A stretch of 64,000 bases of DNA from G963665215 sp963665215 (GCA_963665215.2 CAXXWW010000017.1:124001-188000), one strand, 5' to 3'. Shown: positions 1 to 9,422, counted from the stretch's first letter. The notes: a model not told the origin generated them from the sequence alone. Numbers and translations are program-made.

Positions 1-828
1 ACCTTGTCATAACCGTAGACATCCCGCGAGACGCCTTCGGCGCCCGCCTCGGGTTCATCGAAGGTGACCGCCTTAGTGAACAGCACGACGTCCCGGCCAG
101 ATGAGAGGGTCCTCTCTCCGACCGAGTACTCGCGTGTAGTTGAGCCGGAGGACGGCTGGCCGCCGGTCAGCCACGCGTTCCGGTGGCAGTCCCAGTCGGG
201 CGTCAGCAACGCCTGGCGATCGTGGCCGTGGATGGCGATGGTTTCTGTCCCAAAACCGGCCGCCAACGCCTCGTTATAGAGGTCTTCGTCCCGGTCGGTG
301 CCCTCCAGGATATTGCGTTCATCGTCCCGGTAGACAGTTTTTGCGTGGGCATAGGCCATGGAGTTCTCGATGCGGGCGCGTTTGCCGGTCGCCTCGTCAA
401 CGACCCGATTCATACCGCCGTCGTCGAGTCCGGTCAGGGTAAAGGTCACCGAGCTCTCGGCGGACCTGTCGCGTAGCTCGTTTGGGGGACCCGGAATCTT
501 GCCCTGGAGCCGGGTGTCCCCGGCCAGAGTCCAGCTATCGCCCACGGAGGCGCCCACCCGGGCCACCAGATCTGTCGGGAAGCAGGAAATGTTCTCGCGC
601 GCGGGCTTGGGAGGCGGGGGCGGGCTCATTCGTTGCCGAGGTCTCCTTCGGGGTCGGCACCCCCGCAGCGGCTGGTGATGCGACGCTGGTCCCACTGGGG
701 TCTGCGGCCGGCGGAGCATCGAAGTCCGCCGACGCCGGCGGCTCGTCATTACCGCCACCACATGCCAGGCCGACGACAATCAGTGTCGCGACTCCCAGTC
801 CTAATGCAAGTCCTCTTATCCTGTTCAT
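1..828 (-). CDS. Secreted lipoprotein of unknown function, frameshifted and cut by the left edge
   Basis: The ATG at 828 follows an AAGGAA ribosome site and opens a lipoprotein signal peptide: MNRIRG, then a hydrophobic stretch ending in a LACGGG lipobox. A low-complexity linker rich in Ala, Pro and Ser follows. The frame then hits a stop near 535. Reading on in the neighbouring frame from about position 600 gives an open, protein-like stretch to the window edge (starting ARENISCFPTDLVARVG, later AYAHAKTVYRDDERNILEG). The switch falls at a CGCGCGCG run next to a CCCCC run, where one extra or two missing bases would explain it. It is probably one gene with a frameshift, either a mutation or a sequence error. 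The family is not recognised. The signal peptide implies a membrane-anchored protein exported across the cytoplasmic membrane. Confidence 0.5.
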
Positions 829-1038
829 TTCCTTTTCCTTATGTCGTGTGACATATCTAGTGGACCTGTATGTATAGACGGAGACAGCCCTCGAAAGGTT
901 CCACGCGTCGTGGCTGTGCCGACGTCGGCAGTCATACCCACTGCACGCCAACCCACACGCCTAATCTCCAGCTAGAGAACAAGGCAGCCACTCTCATGTC
1001 TCGAGCGCTCTGCGCTCGCCTGAGTTGGCACAGTTTAA

Positions 1039-2763
1039 CCCGAATCCACCGAAGGAGGGCGTCGGGTTAGCGTCCTGAGGCGGCAAGAAGGTGCTCCTGT
1101 GCTTCTGGGATAATGGTTTTGTAGCAAAAAAACGGCCCCGGAAAAGGAGCACCCAGTAGATGCTGCCACGCAACCACCCCGACCGGATCCAAATCACCTT
1201 CGACGACCGCCGCTTGGTGGCCAATGCCGGGCTGCTCCTTCCGGCCACCCTGGCGCGGCACCTCGGCCTGCCCGAACTCGTCCGGCAGCGCCTCGACCTG
1301 GGCGATGCCCCGGGGCGGGCGAACACGAGCGACAAGATGATGACGCTGGTGGCGTCTGCGCTGGCTGGGGGCGACTGCATTGACGACGCCGATGTGTTGC
1401 GCACCGGGGGGACGGCCTGCACCCTGGGCGGCACGGTCAAGGCGCCATCCACCCTGGGCACCTTCCTGCGCAGCTTCCAGTGGGGCCACGTCCGTCAACT
1501 CGACCGGGTGAGCCGCGAGTTGCTGGCCCGGGCTTGGCAGGCCGGGGCGGGACCCGGCGACGGGCCCCTGACCATTGACCTGGACTCCACCATCTGCGAG
1601 ACCTACGGACTGGCCCTGGCCAAGGAGGGCGCCCGCCACCACGGCTATACCGGCAAGCGGGGCTACCACCCGCTGCTGGCCATCGCCGCCGGCACCGGAG
1701 ACGTGCTGATGTCCCGGCTGCGCGAGGGCCGGGCCAACACCGCCCGCGGCGCCGCCCACTTCCTGCGGGAGACGGTGGGACGGGTGCGCTACGCCGGGGC
1801 CAACGGACGACTCACGCTACGGGCCGACAGCGGGTTCTACACTCATGGCGTGGTATCCGTCTGCCGCAAGATGGATGTCCGCTTCTCCATCACCATCCGC
1901 CAGCACAAAAGCCTGCACAATCTCATCGAGGCGATACCCGAAGATGCCTGGACGCCGATTCCTTACTGGATGGACGGCGCCGCCGATGTGGCCGAGACCA
2001 CCTGCACCCCCTTCCAGGCCGAGGCGGACGCCGCGCCGGTACGGCTCATCGTCCGGCGGGTGAAGCCGACGCCCGGTTCCCAACTGGCCCTCTTCGCCAA
2101 ATACAGCTATCATGGCTTCATCACCGACCGGGACGGGGAGTTGCTCGAACTGGAGGCTGACCATCGCCGCCACGCCGAGATCGAGAATGCCATACGCGAC
2201 CTCAAGTACGGCGTCGGGCTGAACCATCTCCCCTCGGGCCGCTTCGCCGCCAACGGCGCCTGGCTGGCCGTCCAGACGATGGCCCACAACCTGGCCCGCT
2301 GGACGGCGCGGATCGGTCTGGGAGAGCGGATAGCCACCACCAAGACCCTCCGGCGGCGGTTCTTCTCCCTGGCCGGACGGCTCACCCGCTCGGCACGCCG
2401 GTTGACCCTGCATCTTCCGGATCGCTGGCCTTGGGCTGAGAAGTTCAGCCGCGCCTTGGCCCGGCTGCGAGCCATTCCACTCCCGGCCTGACGGCACCGT
2501 CGGCGACCGACCCACCCACCGGACAACCGAAGATCCCCGCAGACTCGTGCCAGCCCGGTCCGAGAGAGTTCCCTGCTGCGTATTCTCTCGCCATCCCGCG
2601 CATCGCAGCTCCCGCAGACGGCCATAGGGGCCCCTGTGCGGCGATGAAGACCGTCCGCCGACCTCCCTACCCCAAATGGAACCCAGGCTATTTCCCCTGT
2701 AGCTCCCTCACCCCCCTTCCGCTTTCCTCACGCCGTCCATCCGTGTCCTTCGGTGGATTCGGG
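1039..2763 (+). mobile_element. IS1380-family insertion sequence, copy 1
   Basis: The element is 1725 bp and is bounded by a perfect 18-bp inverted repeat, cccgaatccaccgaagga at 1039-1056 and its reverse complement at 2746-2763. It holds one transposase gene. A near-identical copy lies at 13084-14796 in the same orientation. No target duplication is visible here: the left flank is tttaa and the right flank cttag. Either the flanks have diverged or the ends were reshuffled by recombination. Confidence 0.9.
1160..2491 (+). CDS. IS1380 family transposase (copy 1)
   Basis: This 443-residue DDE transposase catalyses cut and paste of the surrounding element. It has the family pattern: an N-terminal VANAGLLLPATLARHLGL block, then DLGDAPGRANTSDKMMTLV, then the first catalytic Asp in LTIDLDSTICE. 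The second catalytic Asp lies in LTLRADSGFYT and the Glu in the HAEIENAIRDLKYG segment. The length is normal for the family. The start ATG follows AAAAGGAGCACCCAGTAG. Compared with copy 2 it keeps four extra residues (GAAH, after NTAR). It looks intact and may be active. Confidence 0.93.
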   Translation: MLPRNHPDRIQITFDDRRLVANAGLLLPATLARHLGLPELVRQRLDLGDAPGRANTSDKMMTLVASALAGGDCIDDADVLRTGGTACTLGGTVKAPSTLGTFLRSFQWGHVRQLDRVSRELLARAWQAGAGPGDGPLTIDLDSTICETYGLALAKEGARHHGYTGKRGYHPLLAIAAGTGDVLMSRLREGRANTARGAAHFLRETVGRVRYAGANGRLTLRADSGFYTHGVVSVCRKMDVRFSITIRQHKSLHNLIEAIPEDAWTPIPYWMDGAADVAETTCTPFQAEADAAPVRLIVRRVKPTPGSQLALFAKYSYHGFITDRDGELLELEADHRRHAEIENAIRDLKYGVGLNHLPSGRFAANGAWLAVQTMAHNLARWTARIGLGERIATTKTLRRRFFSLAGRLTRSARRLTLHLPDRWPWAEKFSRALARLRAIPLPA

Positions 2764-3330
2764 CTTAGAGAAGGACCTGAGCTGACACCGCTCGATCGCA
2801 TTCAGAGGAGTCTGGCCCGCGGCTGAGGCGGTGGCTACACTCACGCCCTGAATCTGGCGCCCCGGCCGGCCATCCCCCCGCGAGCCCCTCCTCGCCTCTA
2901 CAGGTGGCTGCAGTTCCAGTGCTCTATTTGGGCTTGGAGCAGTGGTTCTCTCCCGTCGCCTGACGACGTTAGGCTCGCGTTGTTCGCGGAACGGAACTCG
3001 ACCCCGTCAGGTGAAATTGAGACCACCCATTCCCCGTGGGTAGGTGGCGTGAAGTTGACGGGTGACCCGTACTACGATGAGTTCAAGCACTTTGGGCGGT
3101 CATGATTTGTTGGGTCGCTTACCTGTCGGTGCGCGCGAGTGTCGCGAGAAGCACGCGCTCCCCGCGAAGGAGAGAGCCCAGATACCGAGACTCGAACGGC
3201 CGAGTCGCTACGAAAGGACCCTAAGAACTCACCGCCGGCTCTTCATAACAGAAATCATCTCGGTCCCGATCTGTCTCAATGTTGCGGAGTGACAGCAGTG
3301 ACGACGGTGAGAAGCACGCTTCAACTGACC
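2764..3330. other. Intergenic region with no recognisable gene
   Basis: This stretch of about 570 bp lies between the right end of the first IS1380 copy and the 3' end of the aldolase gene. The short open frames in it look like chance: composition and start sites are unconvincing. A small hairpin (ccaccca / tgggtaggtgg) lies near 3025-3050. No RNA gene was recognised. Confidence 0.5.
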
Positions 3331-4155
3331 CTAGAGGTCCGAAAGGGCCTTCTGCAAGCCCTCCCCGTTCTCCTTCCACCAGCCATAGAGGATGGCGATG
3401 TCGGTGCCAATGGAGAAGTGACGCACGCCCATGTCGATGAACTCCCTGGCGTCATCCACGGTCTGGATCTCGGCGCGCGGAGGCACGCCCATCTTGAGAG
3501 CAGTCTCAAAGACTTTGTTCCGCGCCGCCACGACATCGGGGTGAGATTTTTCGCCTGCCTTGCCGATGCTCATCGAATAGTCGCTTGCGCCCCATTGCAC
3601 CATGTCGACCCCGGGTAACGACAGGATCTCTTCCAGCTCATCCACGGCCCCTTTCTTCTCGATCATAATCGCCACGACGATGTCATTCAGCGCCTGAACG
3701 TAGTCGGGTGTCCCGCCGTAGCCCATGTAGCTATGACGACGTGTCGCAACGCCGTACAGGCCCTGGTCAGCCGGTGTGTCCGGACGTGCGTTGCGCACGC
3801 ACTCGCGGACATCATCTGCCGATCGGCAGTCTGTGAACAGCACACTGCTAAACCCGGCTCCTATTCCGCGTTGCGCCAGGAAAGCCTGGTGGCTCTGGTC
3901 AACTTTTATCATGCTGCCCATACTGTAGAGCTCGGCTGCCCGGCAAAAGTTGTCAAGATCGTGTAGGTCAAAAGGCCCATACTCTGCCACGAATTCGACG
4001 TAGTCGTACAGCCCGGTATGACCGACGGCTTCGACTATAGATGGCCAAGTGGAGTGAATATGCGTGCTGACGGTTGTTTCGCCGTTAATCAGTTTCTCGC
4101 GAAACCTGTTAGGTCTGATGGTCCCACCTCCTGGAGGATAGTTCAAGATAGTCAC
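3331..4155 (-). CDS. HpcH/HpaI aldolase family protein
   Basis: Members of this family are class II, metal-dependent pyruvate aldolases that cleave or form 4-hydroxy-2-oxo acids in the cytoplasm. The product has about 274 residues and shows the family's TIM-barrel blocks: STHIHSTWPSIVEAVG, DYVEFVAEYGPFDLHD, VAIMIEKKGAVDELEEIL (the Glu of IMIEK is the usual metal ligand), LPGVDMVQWGASDYSMSIG and HFSIGTDIAILYGW. Homologues usually begin M-R-P-N. Here the matching codon, at 4119-4117, is ATC, and a strong AGGAGGTGGG ribosome site sits just upstream. The GTG at 4155 is the nearest standard start but has no good ribosome site, so the true start is uncertain. The substrate cannot be told from sequence. 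The gene stands alone, with an IS256 copy upstream. Confidence 0.85.
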   Translation of the reverse strand: MTILNYPPGGGTIRPNRFREKLINGETTVSTHIHSTWPSIVEAVGHTGLYDYVEFVAEYGPFDLHDLDNFCRAAELYSMGSMIKVDQSHQAFLAQRGIGAGFSSVLFTDCRSADDVRECVRNARPDTPADQGLYGVATRRHSYMGYGGTPDYVQALNDIVVAIMIEKKGAVDELEEILSLPGVDMVQWGASDYSMSIGKAGEKSHPDVVAARNKVFETALKMGVPPRAEIQTVDDAREFIDMGVRHFSIGTDIAILYGWWKENGEGLQKALSDL

Positions 4156-4320
4156 GATTCGACGTGAGCACGACCGGCAGGGAACTCGCTCGGCTCAATC
4201 AGAACGGCGCGCGGGGTCGGCAGCCGCACAGCGGGTGACCGCTTCGGATGCTTCCCGTGGTAGCGCCCTGTGCGGTGACTGTCGGGTAATTGTACAGGGT
4301 TTCGACAATCCCCGTAATCG

Positions 4321-4348
4321 AATGTAACTGTGAATTGACCGTCGTCAA
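4321..4348 (-). promoter_or_regulatory. Possible sigma-70-type promoter for the aldolase gene
   Basis: On the minus strand TTGACG (4348-4343) and TACATT (4326-4321) are 16 bp apart. They lie about 165-200 bp upstream of the aldolase start and face it. The assignment rests only on the hexamers. Confidence 0.3.
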
Positions 4349-4415
4349 GCCTAATTAGATTGACCCTGGTACAATCATCGGGGGCGGGTCACACCCAGGC
4401 GGCAGTGAAGCAGGA

Positions 4416-5783
4416 GAGGTTACGTCAATAGGTGTGTAAACGACATCAGGCGGCGACCTTCTCAGCCGTTGATTCAATGGCGATTCCATCCGCATACTGT
4501 GCACCGAGATAGACGTCTTCGATCAACTCAGGGGCCTTCAGACGCCTGAAGCGCTGTTCGGCGACCATCAACATTTTCCAGATCACCGCTATCGCCCGAT
4601 CGACCCTCTTGTAGCGCTTGGCGGCATCGGTCCGAAGCCTGAGGGCCGCGAAGGGTGATTCTACCGGGTTCGTCGTGCGAAGGTGCCCCCAGTGCTCCTT
4701 TGGGAAGTCATAGAAGGTGACCATGCGGTCCCAGTCCCGCTCCAAGGCCTCTGAGGCCGCCTCGTAGGAATGGTCGCCGCACCACCTGGTGAACACCGTC
4801 CTGAGCCGCTCAGCCTCTGTCCGAGTCGGCGCGTAGGGGATAGTACGCAGCATGAGCTTGGCCTGGTCCTGTTGTCGCTTTGGAAGCTTGGCGAGCACGT
4901 TTACGATCTTGTGGTTCCAGCAGCGTTGCTCTGCCGCCTGCGGATAGACGTTGCGCAGAGCTCCCCAGATGCCCAGGTGTCCGTCTCCAACCACCAGCCT
5001 CGGGCAGCTCAAGCCCCGGCGCTTGATGTCCCTGAGCACCTCGGACCAGTTCTCTGTGGACTCCCTGTATCCGGGAACAGCGCTCACCACCACCTTGCTC
5101 CCGTCGCTCAGGGCCGCCATCACCACCAGTACCGCCGCCTTCTCCTTCTCAAGACCAGCCTTGACGTAGACTCCATCCACCCACATGTAGACCACTTCCA
5201 GGTCATCGAGGGGCCGGCTGCGCCATTGGGCAAGCTCATCGTTCCACTTATCCTTCAACCGGGCCACCGTGCTCGCCGATACCGGTGCGTCCTCTCCCAG
5301 CAGCCCCCGCAAAGCCAGATCGAAGTCGCCTTCGGATAGACCGTGCAGGTACAGCTCGGGGATCAACTCAGCAACCTTCCTGGTCCTGTTGACGAACAGC
5401 GGCAGCAGCCGGCTCTCGAACTGCTCCTCGGTATCGCGGACTCGCGGCCGCCTCAGCTGTATCGTTCCCGAACTCAGCGTAAGCCTCCGGGCTCTGCCGT
5501 ATCCGTTCCGATAGCCGGTATCTGAGTCCGAGTCGGATCTGAGCGCCGACTTCGCCCTTCCCAGAAACGCCGTCACCTCCTCCTCCAGCAACTCCTGGAT
5601 CAGCCTCTGGACCTGGCTTCGCACACAATCCTCCAACTGCTCCCACTCCGGCCTTGACTTCGACCTACTCTCAGTGCTTTCCTTCCTCATGGGCGGTCTA
5701 TCTCCTCTCTTGGGCCTCGAGCCCGTGTTGTTCAGAGAGAGGGTACACCGCCTGACTGTTTACACACTTTTTGAAGATACCTC
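4416..5783 (-). mobile_element. IS256-family insertion sequence, copy A
   Basis: The element is 1368 bp. Its ends start GAGGT and carry related inverted sequences (ggtgtgtaaacgacatcagg against aagtgtgtaaacagtcagg). The flanking 8-mers are aagcagga (4408-4415) and aagcaggc (5784-5791), a target duplication with one mismatch. It lies between the aldolase and the aldo/keto reductase and breaks no visible gene. Two near-identical copies lie at 43508-44875 and 60886-62253. Confidence 0.92.
4446..5690 (-). CDS. IS256 family transposase (copy A)
   Basis: This is a 414-residue DDE transposase of the IS256/Mutator type. The N-terminus has a basic DNA-binding region with VTAFLGRAKSA, then YRNGYGRARRLTLSSGTIQL. 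The catalytic residues lie in MWVDGVYVKAG (Asp), LVVGDGHLGIWGAL (Asp) and RTTNPVESPFAALR (Glu). The start ATG follows GAGAGGAGATAGACCGCCC. It differs from the other copies at a few residues (for example Cys instead of Trp in LEDCVRSQ). It appears intact. Confidence 0.95.
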   Translation of the reverse strand: MRKESTESRSKSRPEWEQLEDCVRSQVQRLIQELLEEEVTAFLGRAKSALRSDSDSDTGYRNGYGRARRLTLSSGTIQLRRPRVRDTEEQFESRLLPLFVNRTRKVAELIPELYLHGLSEGDFDLALRGLLGEDAPVSASTVARLKDKWNDELAQWRSRPLDDLEVVYMWVDGVYVKAGLEKEKAAVLVVMAALSDGSKVVVSAVPGYRESTENWSEVLRDIKRRGLSCPRLVVGDGHLGIWGALRNVYPQAAEQRCWNHKIVNVLAKLPKRQQDQAKLMLRTIPYAPTRTEAERLRTVFTRWCGDHSYEAASEALERDWDRMVTFYDFPKEHWGHLRTTNPVESPFAALRLRTDAAKRYKRVDRAIAVIWKMLMVAEQRFRRLKAPELIEDVYLGAQYADGIAIESTAEKVAA

Positions 5784-5837
5784 AAGCAGGCGCGGGAATG
5801 TTACAGCCTCGACAACAAGAAGGAGGGATAGGGAACC

Positions 5838-6698
5838 ATGGAGATGCGTCCACTAGGGAAAACCGGTGAGTCTCTCTCCGTCATAGGCTTCGGTGCGATA
5901 GTTTTCGTCAACGAAGGGCCTGGGTTTGCACGCGATACCGTTGCACGCGCCATCGATGCGGGAGTTAACTATTTCGATATGGGGCCGCGGTACGGCAAGG
6001 GGGAGGCTGAGGAAAGAGGTGGCCCGGCCATCGAGCCGTACCGGGACAGAATATTCTTGGCCGAGAAGACGGGCGAACGTAACAAGAATGCGGCCGCAGC
6101 CGAGCTCCGAAAGTCGCTCAAGCGGATGCGCACTGATCGTTTCGATCTCTATCAGATGCATGCCGTCAGTACCCTGGAAGAGGTGAACACGATCGTCGGC
6201 CCGGGTGGAGCGCTTGAAGCGTTTGTCGAAGCGCGGGATGAGGGGCTGGTCAGGTTTTTGGGCTTCTCGGCCCATACTCAAGAGGCGGCCCTGGCCCTTA
6301 TGGACCAATTCGAGTTTGACTCGATACTTTTCCCTTTGAATTACGTTACCTGGTACCAGGGACATTTTGGACCCGCCGTTTTGGACAAGGCGCAAGAGAA
6401 AGAGATGGGCATTCTCGCCCTCAAGACCCTCGCGAAGAAGCCCTGGCCGGACGGCAAGAAAGAAAAGTGGACAAAGGCCTGGTATTCGCCGGTGGACACC
6501 TACGAAGAAGCGCTGACCGCATTACGCTGGACCCTTTCACGCCCCGTTACCGCCTGCGTGAGTCCGAGTCACGCGGAGCTGCTGTGGTGGATGATCGATG
6601 CAGAAAAGGAGCTAACGCCACTGACGGCAGAAGACGAAGAGGTCGTTGCCCGCTCCACGGAAGGCGTCACGCCGATCTTTGTGGGTCACCAGGTGTGA
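5838..6698 (+). CDS. Aldo/keto reductase
   Basis: This is an NAD(P)H-dependent oxidoreductase of the AKR superfamily, cytoplasmic, which reduces carbonyls to alcohols. It has 286 residues, slightly short for the family. The N-terminal LGKTGESLSVIGFGA is typical. The catalytic tetrad is visible: Asp in NYFDMGPRYG, Tyr in the same motif, Lys in LAEKTGERN and His in DLYQMHAV. The barrel's later strands appear as VRFLGFSAHT and SILFPLNYV. The C-terminal nucleotide-binding part is shortened, and the protein resembles AKRs of unknown substrate often found with Fe-S or sugar-related genes. The ATG follows a good AAGGAGGGATAGGGAACC site. It is transcribed alone, directly after IS256 copy A. Confidence 0.9.
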   Translation: MEMRPLGKTGESLSVIGFGAIVFVNEGPGFARDTVARAIDAGVNYFDMGPRYGKGEAEERGGPAIEPYRDRIFLAEKTGERNKNAAAAELRKSLKRMRTDRFDLYQMHAVSTLEEVNTIVGPGGALEAFVEARDEGLVRFLGFSAHTQEAALALMDQFEFDSILFPLNYVTWYQGHFGPAVLDKAQEKEMGILALKTLAKKPWPDGKKEKWTKAWYSPVDTYEEALTALRWTLSRPVTACVSPSHAELLWWMIDAEKELTPLTAEDEEVVARSTEGVTPIFVGHQV

Positions 6699-6796
6699 CC
6701 AGTGGTGCGCGCAGTGAGTCCGAGAGCGCATGGCGCGTGGGACTTCTTGGGGCGCGACCGAAGCCAGTCTGCTGGAGCATGGCAAGGTAGGTTTGG

Positions 6797-8239
6797 CTAC
6801 TGCCGCAGGTCGCGGCGAAGGGCCGCCAGGGCAGCGTGATGGCCGCACATGCCGTGCACACCGCCGCCGGGCGGAGTTGAGGCGGAGCAGATGTACAGCC
6901 CTCTAAGCGGGGTCGAATAGGGGACAATCCTCGGCACGGGTCTGGTGAACAGCTGGCGAATGTCCTGGACGCCTCCGCTTATGTCACCCCCGATGTTGTT
7001 CGGATTGTACTCCTCCAGTCGTGCCGGTGACATGACGCTTTTGGCCAGAATGCGGTCGCGGAATCCAGGCGCGAAGCGTTCGAGTTGGGCCTCGATCCGG
7101 TCGGTCATGTCGAATGTGGATCCATTGGGAACGTGACAGTACGCCCACAGAGTGTGCTTGTCCCCAGGTGCGCGCGTCGGGTCGAAAAGGCTGTGCTGGG
7201 CTACGAGAACGTGAGGCCGCTCCGGATGCTCGCCCTGCCAGACGGCTCGCTCGGCAGCGACTGTATCCTCGATGTCACCGCTGAGATGGACGGTGCCGGC
7301 GCGGGCACATTCTGACGCCCTCCAGGGGACTGGGCCGTCCAGGGCAAAGTCCACCTTGAAGACGCCCACTCCCTGGCGAAAGCGCTCCAAGCCACGGCGG
7401 TACCGCCCCGGAAGCCTGTCCCCTGTGATCTTCACCAGCGCGCGGGGCGGGATGTCGCAGAGGACCGCCCTGGATTTCGGCAGCTCGTCCAATGACTCGA
7501 CCTTCGCACCGGTCACGATCTCTCCGTCAAGGGAGAGGAGGTAGGCTGCCAGCGCCCTGGTGAGGTTCTGGGACCCGCCTTTGACCATGGGCCATCCCAC
7601 CGCGTGTCCGGCGATGGCGAGCATGAGTCCGAAGGCGGCGGTCGGTGGGCGGTCCAGCGGCATCATGGAGTGACCGCATATCCCTGCGAACAGCGAGCGG
7701 GCGCGCTGTCCCTCGAAGAGACTTCTGGCAAGGCCATTGGCTGAGCGGATGGCCTTGAGACCGAATCTAGCCATGGCAAAGGGATGCTTGGGAAAACGCA
7801 AAGGGCCCAAAAAACCGTCGGCCAGTTTGTCCCAGTCGGCCACGAGGGGTCGCATGAGCCGCCGATACGCGTTGGCATCCGGGCTCAGGGCATCCGCCGT
7901 CGCATCGATGGAGCGCTCCAGGACCGCAGCGGTGCCGTCGTCGAAAGGGTGGGCGACGGGAGCCAGGGGGTGCAGCCACTCCAGGCCGTGCTCGTGGAGA
8001 GGGAGAGTGTTGAAGAAAGGTGAGCCGACGCCGAGGGGGTAGATGGAGGAGCACACGTCGTGGACGAAGCCGGGGAGAGTCAGCTCGTCGCTGCGGGCGC
8101 CTCCTCCAATGGTCTCCGCCGCCTCCATCACTAGCACAGACCGGCCCTTCCTCGCCACCGTGATGGCGGCGGAGAGGCCGTTGGGGCCGGCCCCAACTAC
8201 CACGGCGTCGTAGAAGTCGCGCTTTGGGCCACCGCTCAA
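6797..8239 (-). CDS. FAD-dependent oxidoreductase, phytoene-desaturase/PYROXD2-like
   Basis: The product of about 480 residues starts with an FAD-binding dinucleotide fold (YDAVVVGAGPNGLSAAITVARKG, then VMEAAETIGGGARS). It continues with the GHAVGWPMVKGGSQNLTRAL segment and ends with a flavin-binding motif, GLYICSASTPPGGGVHGMCG. This is the layout of CrtI-like/PYROXD2-like amine or polyene oxidases. The substrate is unknown. The likely start is TTG at 8239, which overlaps the TGA stop of the upstream gene (TTGA) and indicates translational coupling; a GTG about 30 bases upstream is an alternative. It is the last gene of a minus-strand operon that begins with the SpoIIE-type phosphatase. Confidence 0.85.
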   Translation of the reverse strand: MSGGPKRDFYDAVVVGAGPNGLSAAITVARKGRSVLVMEAAETIGGGARSDELTLPGFVHDVCSSIYPLGVGSPFFNTLPLHEHGLEWLHPLAPVAHPFDDGTAAVLERSIDATADALSPDANAYRRLMRPLVADWDKLADGFLGPLRFPKHPFAMARFGLKAIRSANGLARSLFEGQRARSLFAGICGHSMMPLDRPPTAAFGLMLAIAGHAVGWPMVKGGSQNLTRALAAYLLSLDGEIVTGAKVESLDELPKSRAVLCDIPPRALVKITGDRLPGRYRRGLERFRQGVGVFKVDFALDGPVPWRASECARAGTVHLSGDIEDTVAAERAVWQGEHPERPHVLVAQHSLFDPTRAPGDKHTLWAYCHVPNGSTFDMTDRIEAQLERFAPGFRDRILAKSVMSPARLEEYNPNNIGGDISGGVQDIRQLFTRPVPRIVPYSTPLRGLYICSASTPPGGGVHGMCGHHAALAALRRDLRQ

Positions 8240-8992
8240 TTTGCGCGAACTACCAGGCCGCGTAGCCACCGTAGGGGAGACGCCGTGGCGTAGACCGCTG
8301 AGCGGATGGCCGCGTTGTGCCAGATGTTCTTGGCCTGCGACCACTGGCGCCTCGGGTCGACAACGGTCGCCGTCATCTGGGCGTGGCCGCTGACGCCAAA
8401 GTGCCGGGCCAGTGATTCCAGCGTGGCGAGCCAGAACTGGTCCTCTCTCTTGAATCCGATCAGCCGCATGGCGAACTCCCACAGGGGATCGTTTGCCCTG
8501 ATCAGCACCTGGAACCTGGGCCACGGTGGCGCCGTCCTCCTCGAAGCCGCTGAACGTGATCCAGCCCGAAAGCATGTGGCCCTCGGGGGTCATGAATGTG
8601 AACGACTCGTCGTCCGCATACAGCACCATTATGCCGGTGGAAAGCACCATGCCACCAGGTTGCGTGAGGTTGATGATGGCGACCTCGCCGGGGGCGATTC
8701 CGGCGATCGGGGCATAGAACCGGCTGCCTTCTGGCCAGAACTTCTCGAAGTTCTCCTTCCACGTCTTGATCAGCTCGCGTGGCGAGGCTTCCGCTCCGTT
8801 CAGGCGCACCGAGTAGGTCTTCTGCCAGAGCTGGCCGAATCCCTGCAATGGCCCGACGACCTGTCGGCCCTCCACGTTGAGGTTGACGGCTCCCGCCGGT
8901 GCCTGCTCGACCTTCAGCTTCGAGACGGACTTCGCCCAGTACGCCTCGTCACCTGGCTTCTTCTCGTCGGGTTTCTTCGATCTGGTGGTCAT
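8236..8992 (-). CDS. Conserved protein of unknown function, with a frameshift
   Basis: The ATG at 8992 opens a frame that codes for MTTRSKKPDE and then LNVEGRQVVGPLQGFGQLW, FEKFWPEGSRFYAPIAGI, GEVAIINLTQPGGMVLSTG and FTFMTPEGHMLSGWITFSG. Near 8510, after ATVAQV, the same frame loses sense. The neighbouring frame continues naturally as QVLIRANDPLWEFAMRLIG, FWLATLESLARHFGVSG and AKNIWHNAAIRSAVYA to a TGA at 8236-8238. One extra base near 8512 explains this. The whole protein would have about 250 residues. It is not recognised as a named family, though the Phe/Trp-rich beta pattern would fit a ligand-binding cup fold (a guess). It is coupled to the FAD enzyme downstream. Confidence 0.6.
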
Positions 8993-9065
8993 GATCGGCT
9001 CCTCCCAAGTGCCGTCGCTCAGGGCGGGTCCCCGGACACCCACCAGAGGGGGCTTGCGGGCCCTG

Positions 9066-9422
9066 CTAGGCGTCGAGTCCGGCCAGGGCCTCCTCTTCAT
9101 TCTCGAAAACTCGAATGGCCTCGTTGAGCCGGGTGAGCTCGAAGATGTGCTGATAGTGTTCGTTGAGGCCCACGGCGAAAAGCGACTGCCCGTTTCTATT
9201 GGCACGGATGAGGAGAGTGACCAGGAGCCCGATCCCACTGCTGTTCATGTACTCTAGGCCGCTGAAGTTGAGGATGATGGCTCGGACCCCCTCGGAGCTC
9301 GCCTGAGCATACGCGTCTGTGAAAGCTTTATCGGCCGAGGCGTTCACCTCGCCTCGGATGTCTACGACGCTCGCGTCGGCTCTGACTCGCCGGACGCTCA
9401 TGCTTAGTTCGGCCTGGCTCAC
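9066..9422 (-). CDS. STAS-domain anti-sigma-factor antagonist (second of two)
   Basis: This single-domain cytoplasmic STAS protein of about 118 residues is of the SpoIIAA/RsbV type. Unphosphorylated, such proteins bind the anti-sigma kinase and release its partner. The core motif LNFSGLEYMNSSGIGLLVTL carries the Ser that is normally phosphorylated. The region VVDIRGEVNASADKAF is the first strand and helix. I chose the GTG at 9422 because AAGGAG lies seven bases upstream; an in-frame TTG at 9440 has no such site. The gene is 51 bp after the paralogous STAS gene and in the same operon as the kinase/phosphatase fusion. Confidence 0.88.
   Translation of the reverse strand: MSQAELSMSVRRVRADASVVDIRGEVNASADKAFTDAYAQASSEGVRAIILNFSGLEYMNSSGIGLLVTLLIRANRNGQSLFAVGLNEHYQHIFELTRLNEAIRVFENEEEALAGLDA

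Noticed and set aside
3185..3250. A GTTCGAGTC-like tRNA T-loop on the minus strand
   Set aside because: The flanking bases do not pair as a T-stem and no acceptor, D or anticodon arm could be drawn.
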